Shown piece by piece: positions 38,176 to 47,155 of a stretch of DNA of 64,000 nt. A program made the position numbers and the translations under genes. A model generated the notes under the pieces. That model was not told where the DNA came from, did no database searches, and saw only the letters and a list, made by a program, of their open reading frames with translations. Numbering within the stretch: position 1 is the first letter of the stretch; the number at the start of each line of letters is the position of its first letter. The DNA is from Enterobacter pseudoroggenkampii (GTDB lineage Bacteria; Pseudomonadota; Gammaproteobacteria; Enterobacterales; Enterobacteriaceae): contig NZ_JAPMLV010000001.1 of NCBI RefSeq assembly GCF_026420145.1, positions 1,550,001-1,614,000 of the forward strand, read 5' to 3'.

Positions 38176-39161
38176 TGACCGAACCGGTATTACGTATTGA
38201 AGACCTGCATCTGAGCTTCCCGATTTTTCGCGGCGAGGTCCACGCGCTGAACCACGTCTCGCTGGAGATCGGCAGGGGCGAAATTGTCGGCGTGGTGGGC
38301 GAGTCGGGATCGGGTAAGTCGGTGACCGCCATGCTCGCCATGCGGCTGCTGCCGGAGGGCAGCTACCGCATTCATCATGGTCAGGTTAAGTTACTCGGCG
38401 AAAACGTCCTGACGGCGTCCGAGAAGCAGCTTCGCCAGTGGCGCGGCGCAAAGGTCGCGATGATTTTTCAGGAGCCGATGACTGCCCTCAACCCGACGCG
38501 GCGAATTGGCAAACAGATGGTGGAGGTGATCCGCCAGCATCAGCCGCTTTCCCGGCATGAGGCACAGCAGAAGGCGATTACCCTGCTGGAAGAGATGCAA
38601 ATCCCGGACGCGAAACAGGTCATGGCGCGCTATCCGTTTGAACTGTCCGGCGGGATGCGCCAGCGGGTGATGATCGCCCTTGCCTTCTCCTGCGAGCCGG
38701 AGCTGATTATCGCCGACGAACCGACCACCGCGCTGGACGTCACCGTCCAGCTGCAGGTGCTGCGCCTGCTGAAGCACAAGGCGCGGGCCAGCGGCACCTC
38801 GGTGCTGTTTATCAGCCACGATATGGCCGTGGTGTCCCAGCTCTGCGACAGAATGTACGTGATGTATGCGGGCAGCGTGATCGAGAGCGGTGCCACGCAA
38901 ACGCTAATCCATCAGCCTGTTCATCCCTATTCCATCGGCCTGCTGCAGTGCGCGCCGGAAAACGGCCAGCCGCGCGCCCCGCTTCCCGCCATCCCCGGCA
39001 CGGTCCCCAACCTCAGCGAGCTTCCGCAGGGATGCGCGTTCCGCGAACGCTGCTTTGCCGCCGGGGCGAAATGCAGCGAAACGCCGCGCCTGCAGCCCCA
39101 TGGCGCAGAAGGCCAACAGGCTGCCTGCTGGTATCCACAACGGGAGAAACACCATGTCTGA
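38175..39161 (+). CDS. ddpD: D,D-dipeptide ABC transporter ATPase DdpD
   Basis: 328 residues with Walker [10 protein letters not shown], signature SGGMRQRV, Walker [13 protein letters not shown] and the C-terminal oligopeptide-transporter extension with the cysteine pattern [14 protein letters not shown]. That pattern in Opp/Dpp ATPases can hold an iron-sulfur cluster. It drives import through DdpBC together with DdpF. Confidence 0.94.
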   Translation: MTEPVLRIEDLHLSFPIFRGEVHALNHVSLEIGRGEIVGVVGESGSGKSVTAMLAMRLLPEGSYRIHHGQVKLLGENVLTASEKQLRQWRGAKVAMIFQEPMTALNPTRRIGKQMVEVIRQHQPLSRHEAQQKAITLLEEMQIPDAKQVMARYPFELSGGMRQRVMIALAFSCEPELIIADEPTTALDVTVQLQVLRLLKHKARASGTSVLFISHDMAVVSQLCDRMYVMYAGSVIESGATQTLIHQPVHPYSIGLLQCAPENGQPRAPLPAIPGTVPNLSELPQGCAFRERCFAAGAKCSETPRLQPHGAEGQQAACWYPQREKHHV

Positions 39162-40083
39162 TGTACTGCTGGAACTGGATAGCGTGCACGTGAACTTTGC
39201 GGCGCGCAAAAACTGGCTGGGTCGCGTGACGGAACAGGTCCATGCGCTCAACGGGCTCGACCTTGAAATCCGTCGGGGAGAGACGCTTGGCATTGTCGGG
39301 GAGTCCGGCTGCGGGAAAAGCACGCTGGCCCAGCTGCTGATGGGCATGCTTAAGCCCAGCACCGGTGCCTGCCAGCGGACGCACCACGCGGGCGGCATGC
39401 AGATGGTGTTTCAGGATCCGCTCTCCTCGCTCGACCCGCGCCTGCCGGTCTGGCGCATCATCACCGAGCCGGTGTGGGTACAAAAGCGCAGCAGCGAGCG
39501 CGAGCGCCGTCAGCTGGCTGAAAACCTGGCGCTGCAGGTGGGCATTCGCCCGGAATATCTCGACCGACTCCCGCACGCCTTCTCCGGCGGGCAGCGCCAG
39601 CGCATTGCCATCGCCCGGGCGCTCTCGTCCGATCCGGATATCATCGTGCTCGATGAACCCACCAGCGCGCTGGATATCTCCGTGCAGGCGCAAATCCTCA
39701 ACCTGCTGGTGACCCTGCAACAGAAGCGTAATCTGACCTACGTGTTGATCTCACATAACGTCTCGGTGGTCAGGCACATGAGCGACCGCATGGCGGTGAT
39801 GTACCTTGGGCAGATTGTGGAGCTGGGTAGCGCCGCGCAGGTGCTTGGCGAGCCGCGCCATCCTTACACCCGTCTGCTGCTCGACTCTGTTCCCCGCACC
39901 GGTGAACCGCTGGATGAGACGCTGGCCTTACGCAAAACGGAGCTTCCCGGCAACCGCCGCCTGCCCGAAGGCTGTTTCTTCCGCGACCGTTGTCCGATGG
40001 CAACGCAGGGGTGTGAGCGTCCCCAGCCGTTACAGCCCTCTCACGAGGGCCGTGACGTCCGCTGCTGGCGCAGTGTGGGTTAA
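39154..40083 (+). CDS. ddpF: D,D-dipeptide ABC transporter ATPase DdpF
   Basis: 309 residues from the ATG at 39154, which overlaps ddpD by eight bases and is preceded by GGGAG. Motifs: GESGCGKST, SGGQRQRI, IIVLDEPTSALD and a C-terminal CFFRDRCPMATQGC extension. A longer in-frame start at 39055 lies deep within ddpD and is unlikely. Its stop overlaps the stop of the convergent dehydrogenase gene by four bases (TTAA). Confidence 0.94.
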   Translation: MSDVLLELDSVHVNFAARKNWLGRVTEQVHALNGLDLEIRRGETLGIVGESGCGKSTLAQLLMGMLKPSTGACQRTHHAGGMQMVFQDPLSSLDPRLPVWRIITEPVWVQKRSSERERRQLAENLALQVGIRPEYLDRLPHAFSGGQRQRIAIARALSSDPDIIVLDEPTSALDISVQAQILNLLVTLQQKRNLTYVLISHNVSVVRHMSDRMAVMYLGQIVELGSAAQVLGEPRHPYTRLLLDSVPRTGEPLDETLALRKTELPGNRRLPEGCFFRDRCPMATQGCERPQPLQPSHEGRDVRCWRSVG

Positions 40084-40829
40084 ATTTGCGCCATCCCGCC
40101 GTCCACGAACAACTCCGTGGCGTTAATAAAGCTGGCCGCGTCGGAGGCCAGAAACGCCACCGCTTTACCCACCTCACCCGGCGCGCCTAAACGGCCGAGC
40201 GGCACCTGAGCGGCCAGCGCGTCGTACAGCCCCTGACGATGTTCTTCCGGCACCAGATCGCCGAGACCAGGGGTTTTGATCGGACCCGGGCTCACCACGT
40301 TGACGCGGATCCCACGGCCCTGCAAATCCAGCGCCCAGGAGCGGGCAAAGTTGCGCACGGCGGCCTTGCTGGCGCTGTAGACGCTAAAGTTTGCCGTCCC
40401 CTTAATGGACACCGTCGAGCCGGTCAGAATAATTGAGGATCCGGCGGAGAGCAGCGGCAGCGCCTTCTGTACCGTAAACAGCACCCCGCGGACGTTGGTG
40501 CCGAAAATCCGGTCAAACTGCTCTTCGGTTATCGCGCCCAGCGGCAGCATATCGCCGCCACCCGCATTGGCGAACAGAATATCGAGGCGGCCTTCTTCTT
40601 TGGCTATCCGGGCATAGACCTCGTCCAGGTCCGCCAGTTTTGACACGTCAGCGCGAATGCCCACTGCCGTTGAAGCGATTTCAGCCACCGCCGCGTCCAG
40701 CTCGGCCTGACGTCGTCCGGTGATGTACACCTTCGCGCCCTGGGCCGCCAGCTCCTGCGCCGTGGCAAGACCGATGCCGGTGCTGCCGCCGGTGACCAAT
40801 GCGATTTTTCCTGAGAGAGTCGTGTTCAT
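40080..40829 (-). CDS. SDR family oxidoreductase
   Basis: 249 residues from the Met at 40829 (AAGG eight bases upstream). Classical short-chain dehydrogenase: TGGSTGIGLA nucleotide-binding motif, LFANAGG, catalytic Ser in LTGSTVS and YSASKAA (Tyr, Lys), ending with a typical INATELFVDGGMAQI. Substrate unknown. It is divergent from a LysR regulator 115 bases away, which probably controls it. Earlier in-frame Mets up to 40919 give a non-conserved extension. Confidence 0.88.
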   Translation of the reverse strand: MNTTLSGKIALVTGGSTGIGLATAQELAAQGAKVYITGRRQAELDAAVAEIASTAVGIRADVSKLADLDEVYARIAKEEGRLDILFANAGGGDMLPLGAITEEQFDRIFGTNVRGVLFTVQKALPLLSAGSSIILTGSTVSIKGTANFSVYSASKAAVRNFARSWALDLQGRGIRVNVVSPGPIKTPGLGDLVPEEHRQGLYDALAAQVPLGRLGAPGEVGKAVAFLASDAASFINATELFVDGGMAQI

Positions 40830-40944
40830 GTCATTTACCTTTTGTTGGGTTTGCGTTGGACAAACTTTAGCCCTTGCAGGATTAGTGAAAAACCGGCAAA
40901 AATGAAAATGACTATTCACATACAGAAATAATCAGGGGAGCCTA

Positions 40945-41859
40945 ATGGACCAGCTCATGGCGATGCGCGCTTTTACCCGGGTGGTGGAAACCGGCAGCTT
41001 TACCCGCGCGGCGGACTCGCTGAACATGCCCATCGCCACCCTGAGCAAGCTGGTGAAATCGCTTGAGGCGCATCTGGAGATACGACTCCTGCACCGGACG
41101 ACTCGTCGGGTGGTCGCGACGCCGGAAGGGATGGAATACTATGAAAAAGCGCTCAGGATCTTGATAGATATCGAAGATATCGACACCGCGTTTCGCGTTT
41201 CCCGCGCGACGCCCAAAGGGCATTTGCGGGTTGACGTGGGCGGCTCCACCGCCCGGGACGTTCTTATCCCTCGGCTTCCGGATTTTATGCAGCGTTATCC
41301 GGAAATCCGCATCGATCTTGGGGTAGCCGATCGTCCGGTGGATCTTATCAGCGGTAACGTAGACTGCGTCATCCGCGGCGGCCCGCTGAACGACTCGACC
41401 CTCATCGCCCGCCATATTGGCAACGCCGAAATGGTCACCTGCGCGACGCCGGGTTACCTGAAAAACCATGGCGTTCCGGCCTATCCGCAGGAGCTGTGCA
41501 ACGGCCACAAGCTTATCAGCTACCTTTCGCCCGTCACCGGGCGGGCATTTCCGTTTCGCTTCAGAAAAAACGGCGAGGCGCTGGAAATCAATATTCCGCA
41601 TTATCTCGGCGTAAACGAAAGTAATGCTCACCTGGCGGCGGCTGCGGCGGGGCTGGGCATTGTGCAGACATTTGAGTATTCGGCAAACGCGTATTTACAG
41701 GCGGGTACGCTGACGGCGATCCTGAGCGACTGGCGCCCTGCCGCCTATCCGTTTCATGTGGTTTACCCTCAGAACCGGCATCTGACGCACCGTCTTAAGG
41801 TGTTTATTGCGTGGCTGGCGGAGGTGTTTCCCGCCGCGCTGAAGGGTAGCCGGGCGTAA
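40945..41859 (+). CDS. LysR family transcriptional regulator
   Basis: 304 residues: winged HTH (MRAFTRVVETGSFTRAADSLNMPIATLSKLVKSLE) and a LysR substrate-binding domain from about residue 90. The divergent arrangement with the SDR gene and short shared promoter region is the standard layout for a LysR regulator and its target. No operator was resolved. Confidence 0.9.
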   Translation: MDQLMAMRAFTRVVETGSFTRAADSLNMPIATLSKLVKSLEAHLEIRLLHRTTRRVVATPEGMEYYEKALRILIDIEDIDTAFRVSRATPKGHLRVDVGGSTARDVLIPRLPDFMQRYPEIRIDLGVADRPVDLISGNVDCVIRGGPLNDSTLIARHIGNAEMVTCATPGYLKNHGVPAYPQELCNGHKLISYLSPVTGRAFPFRFRKNGEALEINIPHYLGVNESNAHLAAAAAGLGIVQTFEYSANAYLQAGTLTAILSDWRPAAYPFHVVYPQNRHLTHRLKVFIAWLAEVFPAALKGSRA

Positions 41860-41872
41860 ACCCGGCTGTGGC

Positions 41873-42301
41873 TTAGTTAAGTTTATAGTCCAGCGTAATC
41901 TCAGCCTTCAGGAGCTGCGATACCGGACAGCCCGCTTTGGCTTTCTGAATAATACCGTCGAACTGCTGCGGGGCGATGCCGGGAACGGTCACCTTGCTTT
42001 TCAGGGCAACCTTCGTAATAGCAAAGCCGCCGTCGGTCTTATCCAGTGAGACGTCCGCAGTGGTATCAATAGAGTCAGCGGTATAACCCGCTTCGCCGAG
42101 CATCAGCGACAGCGCCATCGAAAAACAGGCCGCATGTGCCGCGCCGATCAGCTCTTCCGGGTTGGTCCCCTTTTCACCCTCAAAGCGGGTGTTAAAGCCA
42201 TAAGGCTGCTGATTGAGAACGCCGCTCTCGGTGGAAACCGTTCCTTTTCCGCGCTTAATGTCGCCAGACCAGTGTGCCGAACCGTGCTTATGAATAGTCA
42301 T
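41873..42301 (-). CDS. osmC: Osmotically inducible peroxiredoxin OsmC
   Basis: 142 residues. The family's two redox cysteines are present: Cys59 in HAACFSMALSLML and Cys125 in AKAGCPVSQLL. OsmC is a homodimeric hydroperoxide reductase for organic peroxides, induced in stationary phase and by osmotic stress. Its place between ddp and bdm is the same as in E. coli. GGAGAGC precedes the start. Confidence 0.95.
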   Translation of the reverse strand: MTIHKHGSAHWSGDIKRGKGTVSTESGVLNQQPYGFNTRFEGEKGTNPEELIGAAHAACFSMALSLMLGEAGYTADSIDTTADVSLDKTDGGFAITKVALKSKVTVPGIAPQQFDGIIQKAKAGCPVSQLLKAEITLDYKLN

Positions 42302-42329
42302 TCTTGCTCTCCTTTTGGCTTACAAAGGG

Positions 42330-42339
42330 TTAAGTATAG
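42330..42339 (-). promoter_or_regulatory. Candidate sigma-S -10 element of osmC
   Basis: On the minus strand the sequence reads CTATACTTAA, close to the sigma-S extended -10 preference (CTAcacT with A/T-rich discriminator). It is 28 bases upstream of the osmC start, agreeing with the known RpoS control of osmC. Confidence 0.6.
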
Positions 42340-42376
42340 AAGGCTGTCCGGATTCTGCGGGCAAGACAGACGAGTT

Positions 42377-43258
42377 TTAGTCACTGAGTAAATGGTGCGC
42401 CAGCGCGTCAAGGAACACCCGCAGCGCGGCAGGCTGGTATTCACGGGACTGATAAATGCCATGGATGGCCAGCGGTTTCGGCTCCAGTGTCTCCAGTACC
42501 GGCACCAGTATTCCCTGCGCCAGCGCGGTTCGCGCCTCACGCTCCGGCAGCATAGCGATACCGCAGTGCTTAATCGCCGCATCCATCAGCAGCGAAGAGA
42601 TGCTGGCGCTCAGGTTGCCGCTGACGGCCACGCTCAGGCTCTCGCCTTCCGGCGTCAGGAAGTGCCAGGACTGCCCGGCGAAAAAGCTGTAGTGCAGGCA
42701 GTTGTGCTGCGCTAATTCTTCGGGGCTGACGGGGGTACCGTGCTGCGCCAGATAGTCCGGCGAGGCGCAAAGCACCGAGCGACATTCCCCCAGCCGGCGG
42801 GCAATCATGCCGGGTTCAGGGTTATCCGTAATGCGCACGGCGACGTCGATGCGCTCTCCCACCAGGCTGACCGGGTGGTTATTCACGTCCAGCTCAATGC
42901 GCAACTGTGGGTAGCGCGAGAGCAGACCGGGCAGTACCGGCGCAATCAGGTGCATCGCGGTAAAGTGCGCGCAGGCCACCCGCAGCGTGCCGGACGGGAG
43001 ATCTTTCTCCGACTGGCCTTCAATTTCCTGCGAAATCTGCGAGAGCGTCCGCGTTTTTTGCAGCACCTTTTCCCCTGCCGCGGTCAGCGTCAGCTTGCGC
43101 GTGGAGCGGTTTACCAGCCGCGTTCCCGCCCACTTTTCCATTTGTTCAAGGTAGCGGCTCACCATCGGTCGGGAAATGCCCAGCGCGCGGGCCGCCGCGC
43201 TCAAGCTTCCCAGCTCGCATATCCGGTTGTAGACCTGAGCGGCGATAACGCGATCCAT
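42377..43258 (-). CDS. LysR family transcriptional regulator
   Basis: 293 residues from the ATG at 43258, which has GGAG five bases upstream; upstream in-frame Mets lack a ribosome site. The HTH reads YNRICELGSLSAAARALGISRPMVSRYLEQMEKW, followed by an effector domain. It is divergent from the MBL-fold gene at 43369 across 110 bases, so that gene is the probable target. Confidence 0.88.
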   Translation of the reverse strand: MDRVIAAQVYNRICELGSLSAAARALGISRPMVSRYLEQMEKWAGTRLVNRSTRKLTLTAAGEKVLQKTRTLSQISQEIEGQSEKDLPSGTLRVACAHFTAMHLIAPVLPGLLSRYPQLRIELDVNNHPVSLVGERIDVAVRITDNPEPGMIARRLGECRSVLCASPDYLAQHGTPVSPEELAQHNCLHYSFFAGQSWHFLTPEGESLSVAVSGNLSASISSLLMDAAIKHCGIAMLPEREARTALAQGILVPVLETLEPKPLAIHGIYQSREYQPAALRVFLDALAHHLLSD

Positions 43259-43368
43259 ATAAGCTCCATTTGCTCGATTTATGAAACTAAGCATGTCCTG
43301 TTTCAGGAATTCTGGCAAATGCGAATATCCGTACAATAGAGACATTCCTGAACAACAGAGACAACAGC

Positions 43369-44220
43369 ATGAAATTCACTCACCTTGCCCTGCTTTCCAC
43401 CCTTATCACGCCGGCTGTTTTTGCCGCGCCGTTGAGCATTGATACCTATAACCCGCAGGAGAAAGGCATTTTCGCGGTCTCCTCCACGCTGGTTTCCGGC
43501 CCGAAAGAGGCTGTGCTGTTTGACGCGCAGTTCAGCGTGAAGGATGGCGAAGCGCTGGTAGAGAAAATTCGTCAAAGCGGTAAGACCCTGAACAAGATTG
43601 TGATCACCTCCGGCGATCCGGATTTCTATTTTGGCCTGCAGCCGCTGGTCAAAGCCTTCCCGAACGCCAAAGTGGTGGCCACGCAGCACGTGGTTGACCA
43701 CATCAAGGCCACCAAAGACGCCAAGCTCGCCTTCTGGGGTCCGCAGATGAAAGACGGCGCGCCAACGGAGCTGGTCGTCCCGCAGGTGCTCGCCTCCACC
43801 ACGTTTATGGTGGACGGGGAAAAGATCGATATCGAAGAGCCTGACAGCTACGCGGCCTATGTGTGGATCCCGTCAGCGAAAACCATCCTCGGCGGCACCG
43901 GGGTAGCCTGGGGGATCCACGTCTGGACGGCTGACACCCAGACGGCGGCAAGCCGTAAGCAGTGGCAGGAAACGCTGGTAAATATGGCGGCGCACAAACC
44001 CGAGCGCGTGATCCCGGGTCACTATCTGGGTACCCCGCCAGCCGGCGCGGGTGCGATTGATTTTACCCGTGACTATCTGCAGCGCTTTGAAAAGGCCTTA
44101 TCCGTTCATAAAGATTCTGCAGGCGTCATCAGCACCCTGAAAAAACAGTATCCGAACCTGGCTGAAGAGAGCTCGCTGGAATTAAGCGCCAAGGTGAATA
44201 CCGGCGAAATGAAGTGGTAA
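43369..44220 (+). CDS. Exported MBL-fold protein with degenerate metal motif
   Basis: 283 residues with a signal peptide (MKFTHLALLSTLITPAVFA) and the beta-lactamase-like fold order (strand AVLFDAQF; later ILGGTGVAW and PERVIPGHYLG). The usual HxHxDH motif is replaced by SGDPDFYFG at 81-89, which has no histidine, so a normal dinuclear zinc site cannot form. GHYLG keeps one of the later ligands. It is probably a periplasmic hydrolase-like protein of changed function. It is divergent from its likely LysR regulator and followed by a 12-bp hairpin. Confidence 0.8.
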   Translation: MKFTHLALLSTLITPAVFAAPLSIDTYNPQEKGIFAVSSTLVSGPKEAVLFDAQFSVKDGEALVEKIRQSGKTLNKIVITSGDPDFYFGLQPLVKAFPNAKVVATQHVVDHIKATKDAKLAFWGPQMKDGAPTELVVPQVLASTTFMVDGEKIDIEEPDSYAAYVWIPSAKTILGGTGVAWGIHVWTADTQTAASRKQWQETLVNMAAHKPERVIPGHYLGTPPAGAGAIDFTRDYLQRFEKALSVHKDSAGVISTLKKQYPNLAEESSLELSAKVNTGEMKW

Positions 44221-44229
44221 TGTAAACTC

Positions 44230-44262
44230 TGCTCCTGCTATATTTTCGTGATAGCAGGAGCA
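44230..44262 (+). other. Strong hairpin after MBL-fold gene
   Basis: A perfect 12-base stem, TGCTCCTGCTAT (44230-44241) and ATAGCAGGAGCA (44251-44262), with a nine-base loop. There is no T run on either strand, so it is not a textbook terminator; it may protect the mRNA 3' end. Confidence 0.6.
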
Positions 44263-44351
44263 CCGTTATAATATCCTCTCAACGCCACTTCAATTTACCC
44301 CCCCACATTTCAAAAGCACACAAAAGCATACACTTATGTCATTTTTATTTC

Positions 44352-44365
44352 TAAGATGAATCTGA
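44352..44365 (+). promoter_or_regulatory. RcsB box upstream of bdm
   Basis: TAAGATGAATCTGA matches 12 of 14 positions of the RcsB consensus KMRGAWTMWYCTGS used at rprA/osmB-type promoters. E. coli bdm is strongly RcsB-dependent. Confidence 0.65.
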
Positions 44366-44454
44366 GCCACAACCGGGAAAATATTTGCCATTCTGTTTAT
44401 GAATTAAATTTTTTGCGAGCCGTACCATTAAACAGACAACGACACGGAGGCAGC

Positions 44455-44670
44455 ATGTTTACTTATTACCCGGCTAATACCGCAGCAGCACAACCTGAAC
44501 TCGTTAACGCGATTGCGCAGGGTCTTCACGCCGAGCACGGTGCTGTGACTGAAGATGACATTTTGATGGAACTGACCAGGTGGGTGGAATCCACAGATAA
44601 TGACATCCTCAGTGACATCTACCAGCAGACCATTAACTACGTAGTCAGCGGGCAAAACGCACCCTTGTAA
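44455..44670 (+). CDS. bdm: Biofilm-dependent modulation protein Bdm
   Basis: 71 residues from the ATG at 44455 (CGGAGG four bases upstream), the normal Bdm length. The core TEDDILMELTRWVESTDNDIL is nearly identical to E. coli Bdm; a longer start at 44356 would run through the promoter region. Bdm is a small osmo- and Rcs-regulated protein linked to motility and biofilm. Next to sra as in E. coli. Confidence 0.94.
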   Translation: MFTYYPANTAAAQPELVNAIAQGLHAEHGAVTEDDILMELTRWVESTDNDILSDIYQQTINYVVSGQNAPL

Positions 44671-44765
44671 AAACCTGCTAAGCTGGATCAGCAACCTAAG
44701 GGGTTACATTTCGTTTGCGTAAGCAAACTGGTCCTTAAAACTATCAACAGGATTGAGGAGTTAAC

Positions 44766-44903
44766 ATGAAATCGAACCGTCAGGCACGCCATATTCTGGG
44801 ACTGAACTACAAGCTTTCTAATCAGCGTAAAGTGGTGATTGAAGGCGACCATGAAACGCAGGTCACTCACGCCACCGGCAGAAAACGCCACGCGGGCAAG
44901 TAA
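44766..44903 (+). CDS. sra: Stationary-phase ribosome-associated protein Sra (S22)
   Basis: 45 residues, basic, starting [20 protein letters not shown] and ending TGRKRHAGK, the pattern of Sra (RpsV). It associates with 30S subunits in stationary phase. GAGGAG lies six bases upstream. A small hairpin (GTTTGC/GCAAAC, 44713-44728) lies in the leader, and a strong terminator follows the stop. Confidence 0.93.
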   Translation: MKSNRQARHILGLNYKLSNQRKVVIEGDHETQVTHATGRKRHAGK

Positions 44904-44923
44904 GTTCCAGACTGAGATCCAGA

Positions 44924-44952
44924 ACACCATCGGTAATCCCGATGGTGTTTTT
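44924..44952 (+). terminator. Rho-independent terminator of sra
   Basis: ACACCATCGG (44924-44933) pairs with CCGATGGTGT (44939-44948), with a five-base loop and then five Ts, 20 bases after the sra stop. Confidence 0.93.
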
Positions 44953-45079
44953 GTTTATGTGTTGCGGTAATTAATATTTAGCTCCTTTATAATACCGCCT
45001 GACCGCCTCCCAGCGCACAGGCCAGAAAGATGACAAACAGCAGTGTCAGGGACGGATCTTCATAAAAAGAGTGAGTGAC

Positions 45080-46777
45080 ATGGACAACAAACTGAAAAAA
45101 CATCGTTCCTTATACATCCCATACGCCGGACCGGTTTTACTCGAATTCCCCCTGCTCAACAAAGGCAGCGCCTTCAGCATGGAAGAGCGCAGCAGCTTTA
45201 ACCTGCTTGGCCTGCTGCCGGAAGTGGTTGAGACCATTGAAGAACAGGCGGAGCGCGCGTGGATCCAGTATCAGGGTTTCAAAACCGAAATCGACAAACA
45301 CATCTACCTGCGTAACATTCAGGACACCAATGAAACCCTCTTCTATCGCCTGGTGCAGAACCATCTCGAAGAGATGATGCCGGTGATCTACACCCCGACG
45401 GTGGGTGCGGCCTGTGAGCGTTTCTCAGAGATCTACCGTCGTTCACGCGGGGTATTCATCTCTTATCAGAACCGTCACAACATGGACGATATTCTGCAGA
45501 ACGTGCCGAACCACAATATCAAAGTGATTGTGGTAACCGACGGCGAACGTATTCTCGGCCTTGGCGACCAGGGCATTGGCGGGATGGGGATCCCAATCGG
45601 TAAGCTCTCTCTCTACACCGCCTGCGGCGGCATCAGCCCGGCGTATACCCTGCCAGTGGTGCTGGACGTTGGCACCAACAACCAGCAGTTGCTCAACGAT
45701 CCGCTCTATATGGGCTGGCGCCACCCGCGCATCACCGACGATGAGTACTATCAGTTTGTCGACGATTTCATTCAGGCCGTGAAGCACCGCTGGCCGGACG
45801 TTCTGCTGCAGTTTGAAGACTTCGCGCAGAAAAACGCGATGCCGCTGCTGAACCGCTATCGCGATGAGATCTGCTCCTTTAACGATGACATCCAGGGCAC
45901 CGCATCCGTGACCGTGGGTACGCTTATCGCCGCCAGCCGCGCAGCCGGCAGCCAACTGAGCTACCAGAAAATCGTCTTCCTGGGCGCAGGCTCTGCGGGC
46001 TGCGGTATTGCCGAGCAGATTATCGCCCAGACGCAGCGTGAAGGGTTAAGCGAAGAGCTGGCCCGCTCCCGCGTCTTTATGGTTGACCGTTTCGGCCTGC
46101 TGACCGACGGTATGCCAAACCTGCTGCCGTTCCAGACCAAGCTGGTGCAGAAACGCGAAAACCTGAAAAACTGGGATACCGACAACGAAGTCCTTTCCCT
46201 GCTGGACGTGGTGCGCAACGTGAAGCCGGATATTCTGATCGGCGTTTCCGGGCAAACCGGTCTCTTTACCGAAGAGATCATTCGCGAGATGCACAAGCAC
46301 TGTGAGCGCCCTATCGTGATGCCGCTGTCTAACCCGACTTCCCGCGTGGAAGCGACGCCGCAGGACATCATCGCGTGGACCGAAGGTAACGCGCTGGTCG
46401 CGACCGGCAGCCCGTTCGATCCGGTGGTGTGGAAGGATAAAACCTATCCGATTGCCCAGTGCAACAACTCGTACATCTTCCCGGGTATTGGTCTGGGGGT
46501 GATCGCCTCCGGCGCGTCTCGCATTACCGACGAAATGCTGATGTCGGCGAGCGAAACCCTTGCGGGTTACTCTCCGCTGGTCAATGACGGTGAAGGGCTG
46601 GTGCTGCCGGAGCTGAAGGACATTCACAAGGTGTCGCGCGCCATCGCGTTTGCGGTAGGTAAAATGGCGCAGCAGCAGGGCGTGGCGGTGAAAACCTCTG
46701 CCGACGCGCTGCAGCAGGCCATCGACGACAACTTCTGGAAGCCTGAATACCGCAGCTATCGCCGTACGTCGATTTAA
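45080..46777 (+). CDS. maeA: NAD-dependent malic enzyme MaeA
   Basis: 565 residues from the ATG at 45080, the same length as E. coli MaeA (SfcA) and aligned to its N-terminus ([19 protein letters not shown]). Catalytic malic-enzyme motifs are intact: the Tyr in [11 protein letters not shown], the Lys in the FEDFAQKNA block, metal ligands in FNDDIQGTA, and the NAD fold [13 protein letters not shown]. It converts malate to pyruvate with CO2 release. A GTG nine bases upstream is a less likely start. Confidence 0.95.
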   Translation: MDNKLKKHRSLYIPYAGPVLLEFPLLNKGSAFSMEERSSFNLLGLLPEVVETIEEQAERAWIQYQGFKTEIDKHIYLRNIQDTNETLFYRLVQNHLEEMMPVIYTPTVGAACERFSEIYRRSRGVFISYQNRHNMDDILQNVPNHNIKVIVVTDGERILGLGDQGIGGMGIPIGKLSLYTACGGISPAYTLPVVLDVGTNNQQLLNDPLYMGWRHPRITDDEYYQFVDDFIQAVKHRWPDVLLQFEDFAQKNAMPLLNRYRDEICSFNDDIQGTASVTVGTLIAASRAAGSQLSYQKIVFLGAGSAGCGIAEQIIAQTQREGLSEELARSRVFMVDRFGLLTDGMPNLLPFQTKLVQKRENLKNWDTDNEVLSLLDVVRNVKPDILIGVSGQTGLFTEEIIREMHKHCERPIVMPLSNPTSRVEATPQDIIAWTEGNALVATGSPFDPVVWKDKTYPIAQCNNSYIFPGIGLGVIASGASRITDEMLMSASETLAGYSPLVNDGEGLVLPELKDIHKVSRAIAFAVGKMAQQQGVAVKTSADALQQAIDDNFWKPEYRSYRRTSI

Positions 46778-46785
46778 TCCGCTCT

Positions 46786-46816
46786 GCCCGGTGGCGCTTC
46801 GCTTACCGGGCCTACG
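46786..46816. repeat. REP element
   Basis: GCCCGGTGGCGCTTCGCTTACCGGGC plus CCTAC is a typical enterobacterial REP palindrome with an imperfect stem, just after maeA. A related copy in opposite orientation occurs at 60307-60338. Confidence 0.8.
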
Positions 46817-46829
46817 GGCTGGCTGTTTT

Positions 46830-46863
46830 CCCTCTCCCTGTGGGAGAGGGTCAGGGTGAGGGC
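46830..46863. repeat. Short dispersed repeat with CCCTCTCCC/GGGAGAGGG stem
   Basis: CCCTCTCCC, then TGT, then GGGAGAGGG forms a hairpin followed by TCAGGGTGAGGGC. This combination is a common intergenic dispersed repeat of enterobacteria and other proteobacteria. It lies 14 bases after the REP element. Confidence 0.7.
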
Positions 46864-46960
46864 AACAAACCGCACCATCGAATACCCACTAGCCAAACCC
46901 CTTTTCCCCCGCTACACTCCCTTTATCCATTAACCCACTGAATATATAAGGAGGCCAATT

Positions 46961-47044
46961 ATGCTGTACTGTGAAATTTTCAATGTTTCACATACATTTG
47001 GTGATCGCACCAGCTCAAGCGTTATCGGTATCGTGCTGCGATAA
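46961..47044 (+). CDS. Leader peptide of ABC-F gene (27 aa)
   Basis: A 27-codon frame reading MLYCEIFNVSHTFGDRTSSS then VIGIVLR, with a strong ribosome site (AAGGAGG, six bases before ATG). It ends 115 bases upstream of the ABC-F start. The 3' codons lie inside a hairpin whose 3' arm can alternatively pair with the region sequestering the ABC-F ribosome site. This is the design of leader peptides in erm and ABC-F translational attenuators, where drug-stalled ribosomes re-fold the leader RNA. The peptide is not one I recognise; VIGIVLR near its end is a plausible arrest segment (inference). Confidence 0.72.
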   Translation: MLYCEIFNVSHTFGDRTSSSVIGIVLR

Positions 47045-47155
47045 CTTCTGCTTGAGCGAAGACACCAACCCCTGAAATCCCTTCTCTCGGGCTTACTGAG
47101 TTATCGTCAGCGATGTTTGACGAGGCATAAACATGCCTGTAACTCTTGGGTAAGC
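47013..47155 (+). promoter_or_regulatory. Translational attenuator with mutually exclusive hairpins
   Basis: Hairpin 1 pairs GCTCAAGCGTTATCG (47013-47027) with CGATAAC (47039-47045) and GCTTGAGC (47050-47057), with a four-base bulge. Hairpin 2 pairs GCTTAC (47091-47096) with GTAAGC (47150-47155) and GAGTTA (47098-47103) with TAACTC (47140-47145), enclosing two small stems (47104-47123 and 47124-47137). Hairpin 2 covers GGGTAAG, the only ribosome site of the ABC-F gene. GCTGCGATAAC (47035-47045) can instead pair with GTTATCGTCAGC (47100-47111; one bulged T), which breaks hairpin 2. Confidence 0.72.

Noticed and set aside
44356..44454. N-terminal extension of bdm
   Set aside because: The extra 33 codons overlap the RcsB box and promoter region and are absent from E. 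coli Bdm; the ribosome site supports the start at 44455.
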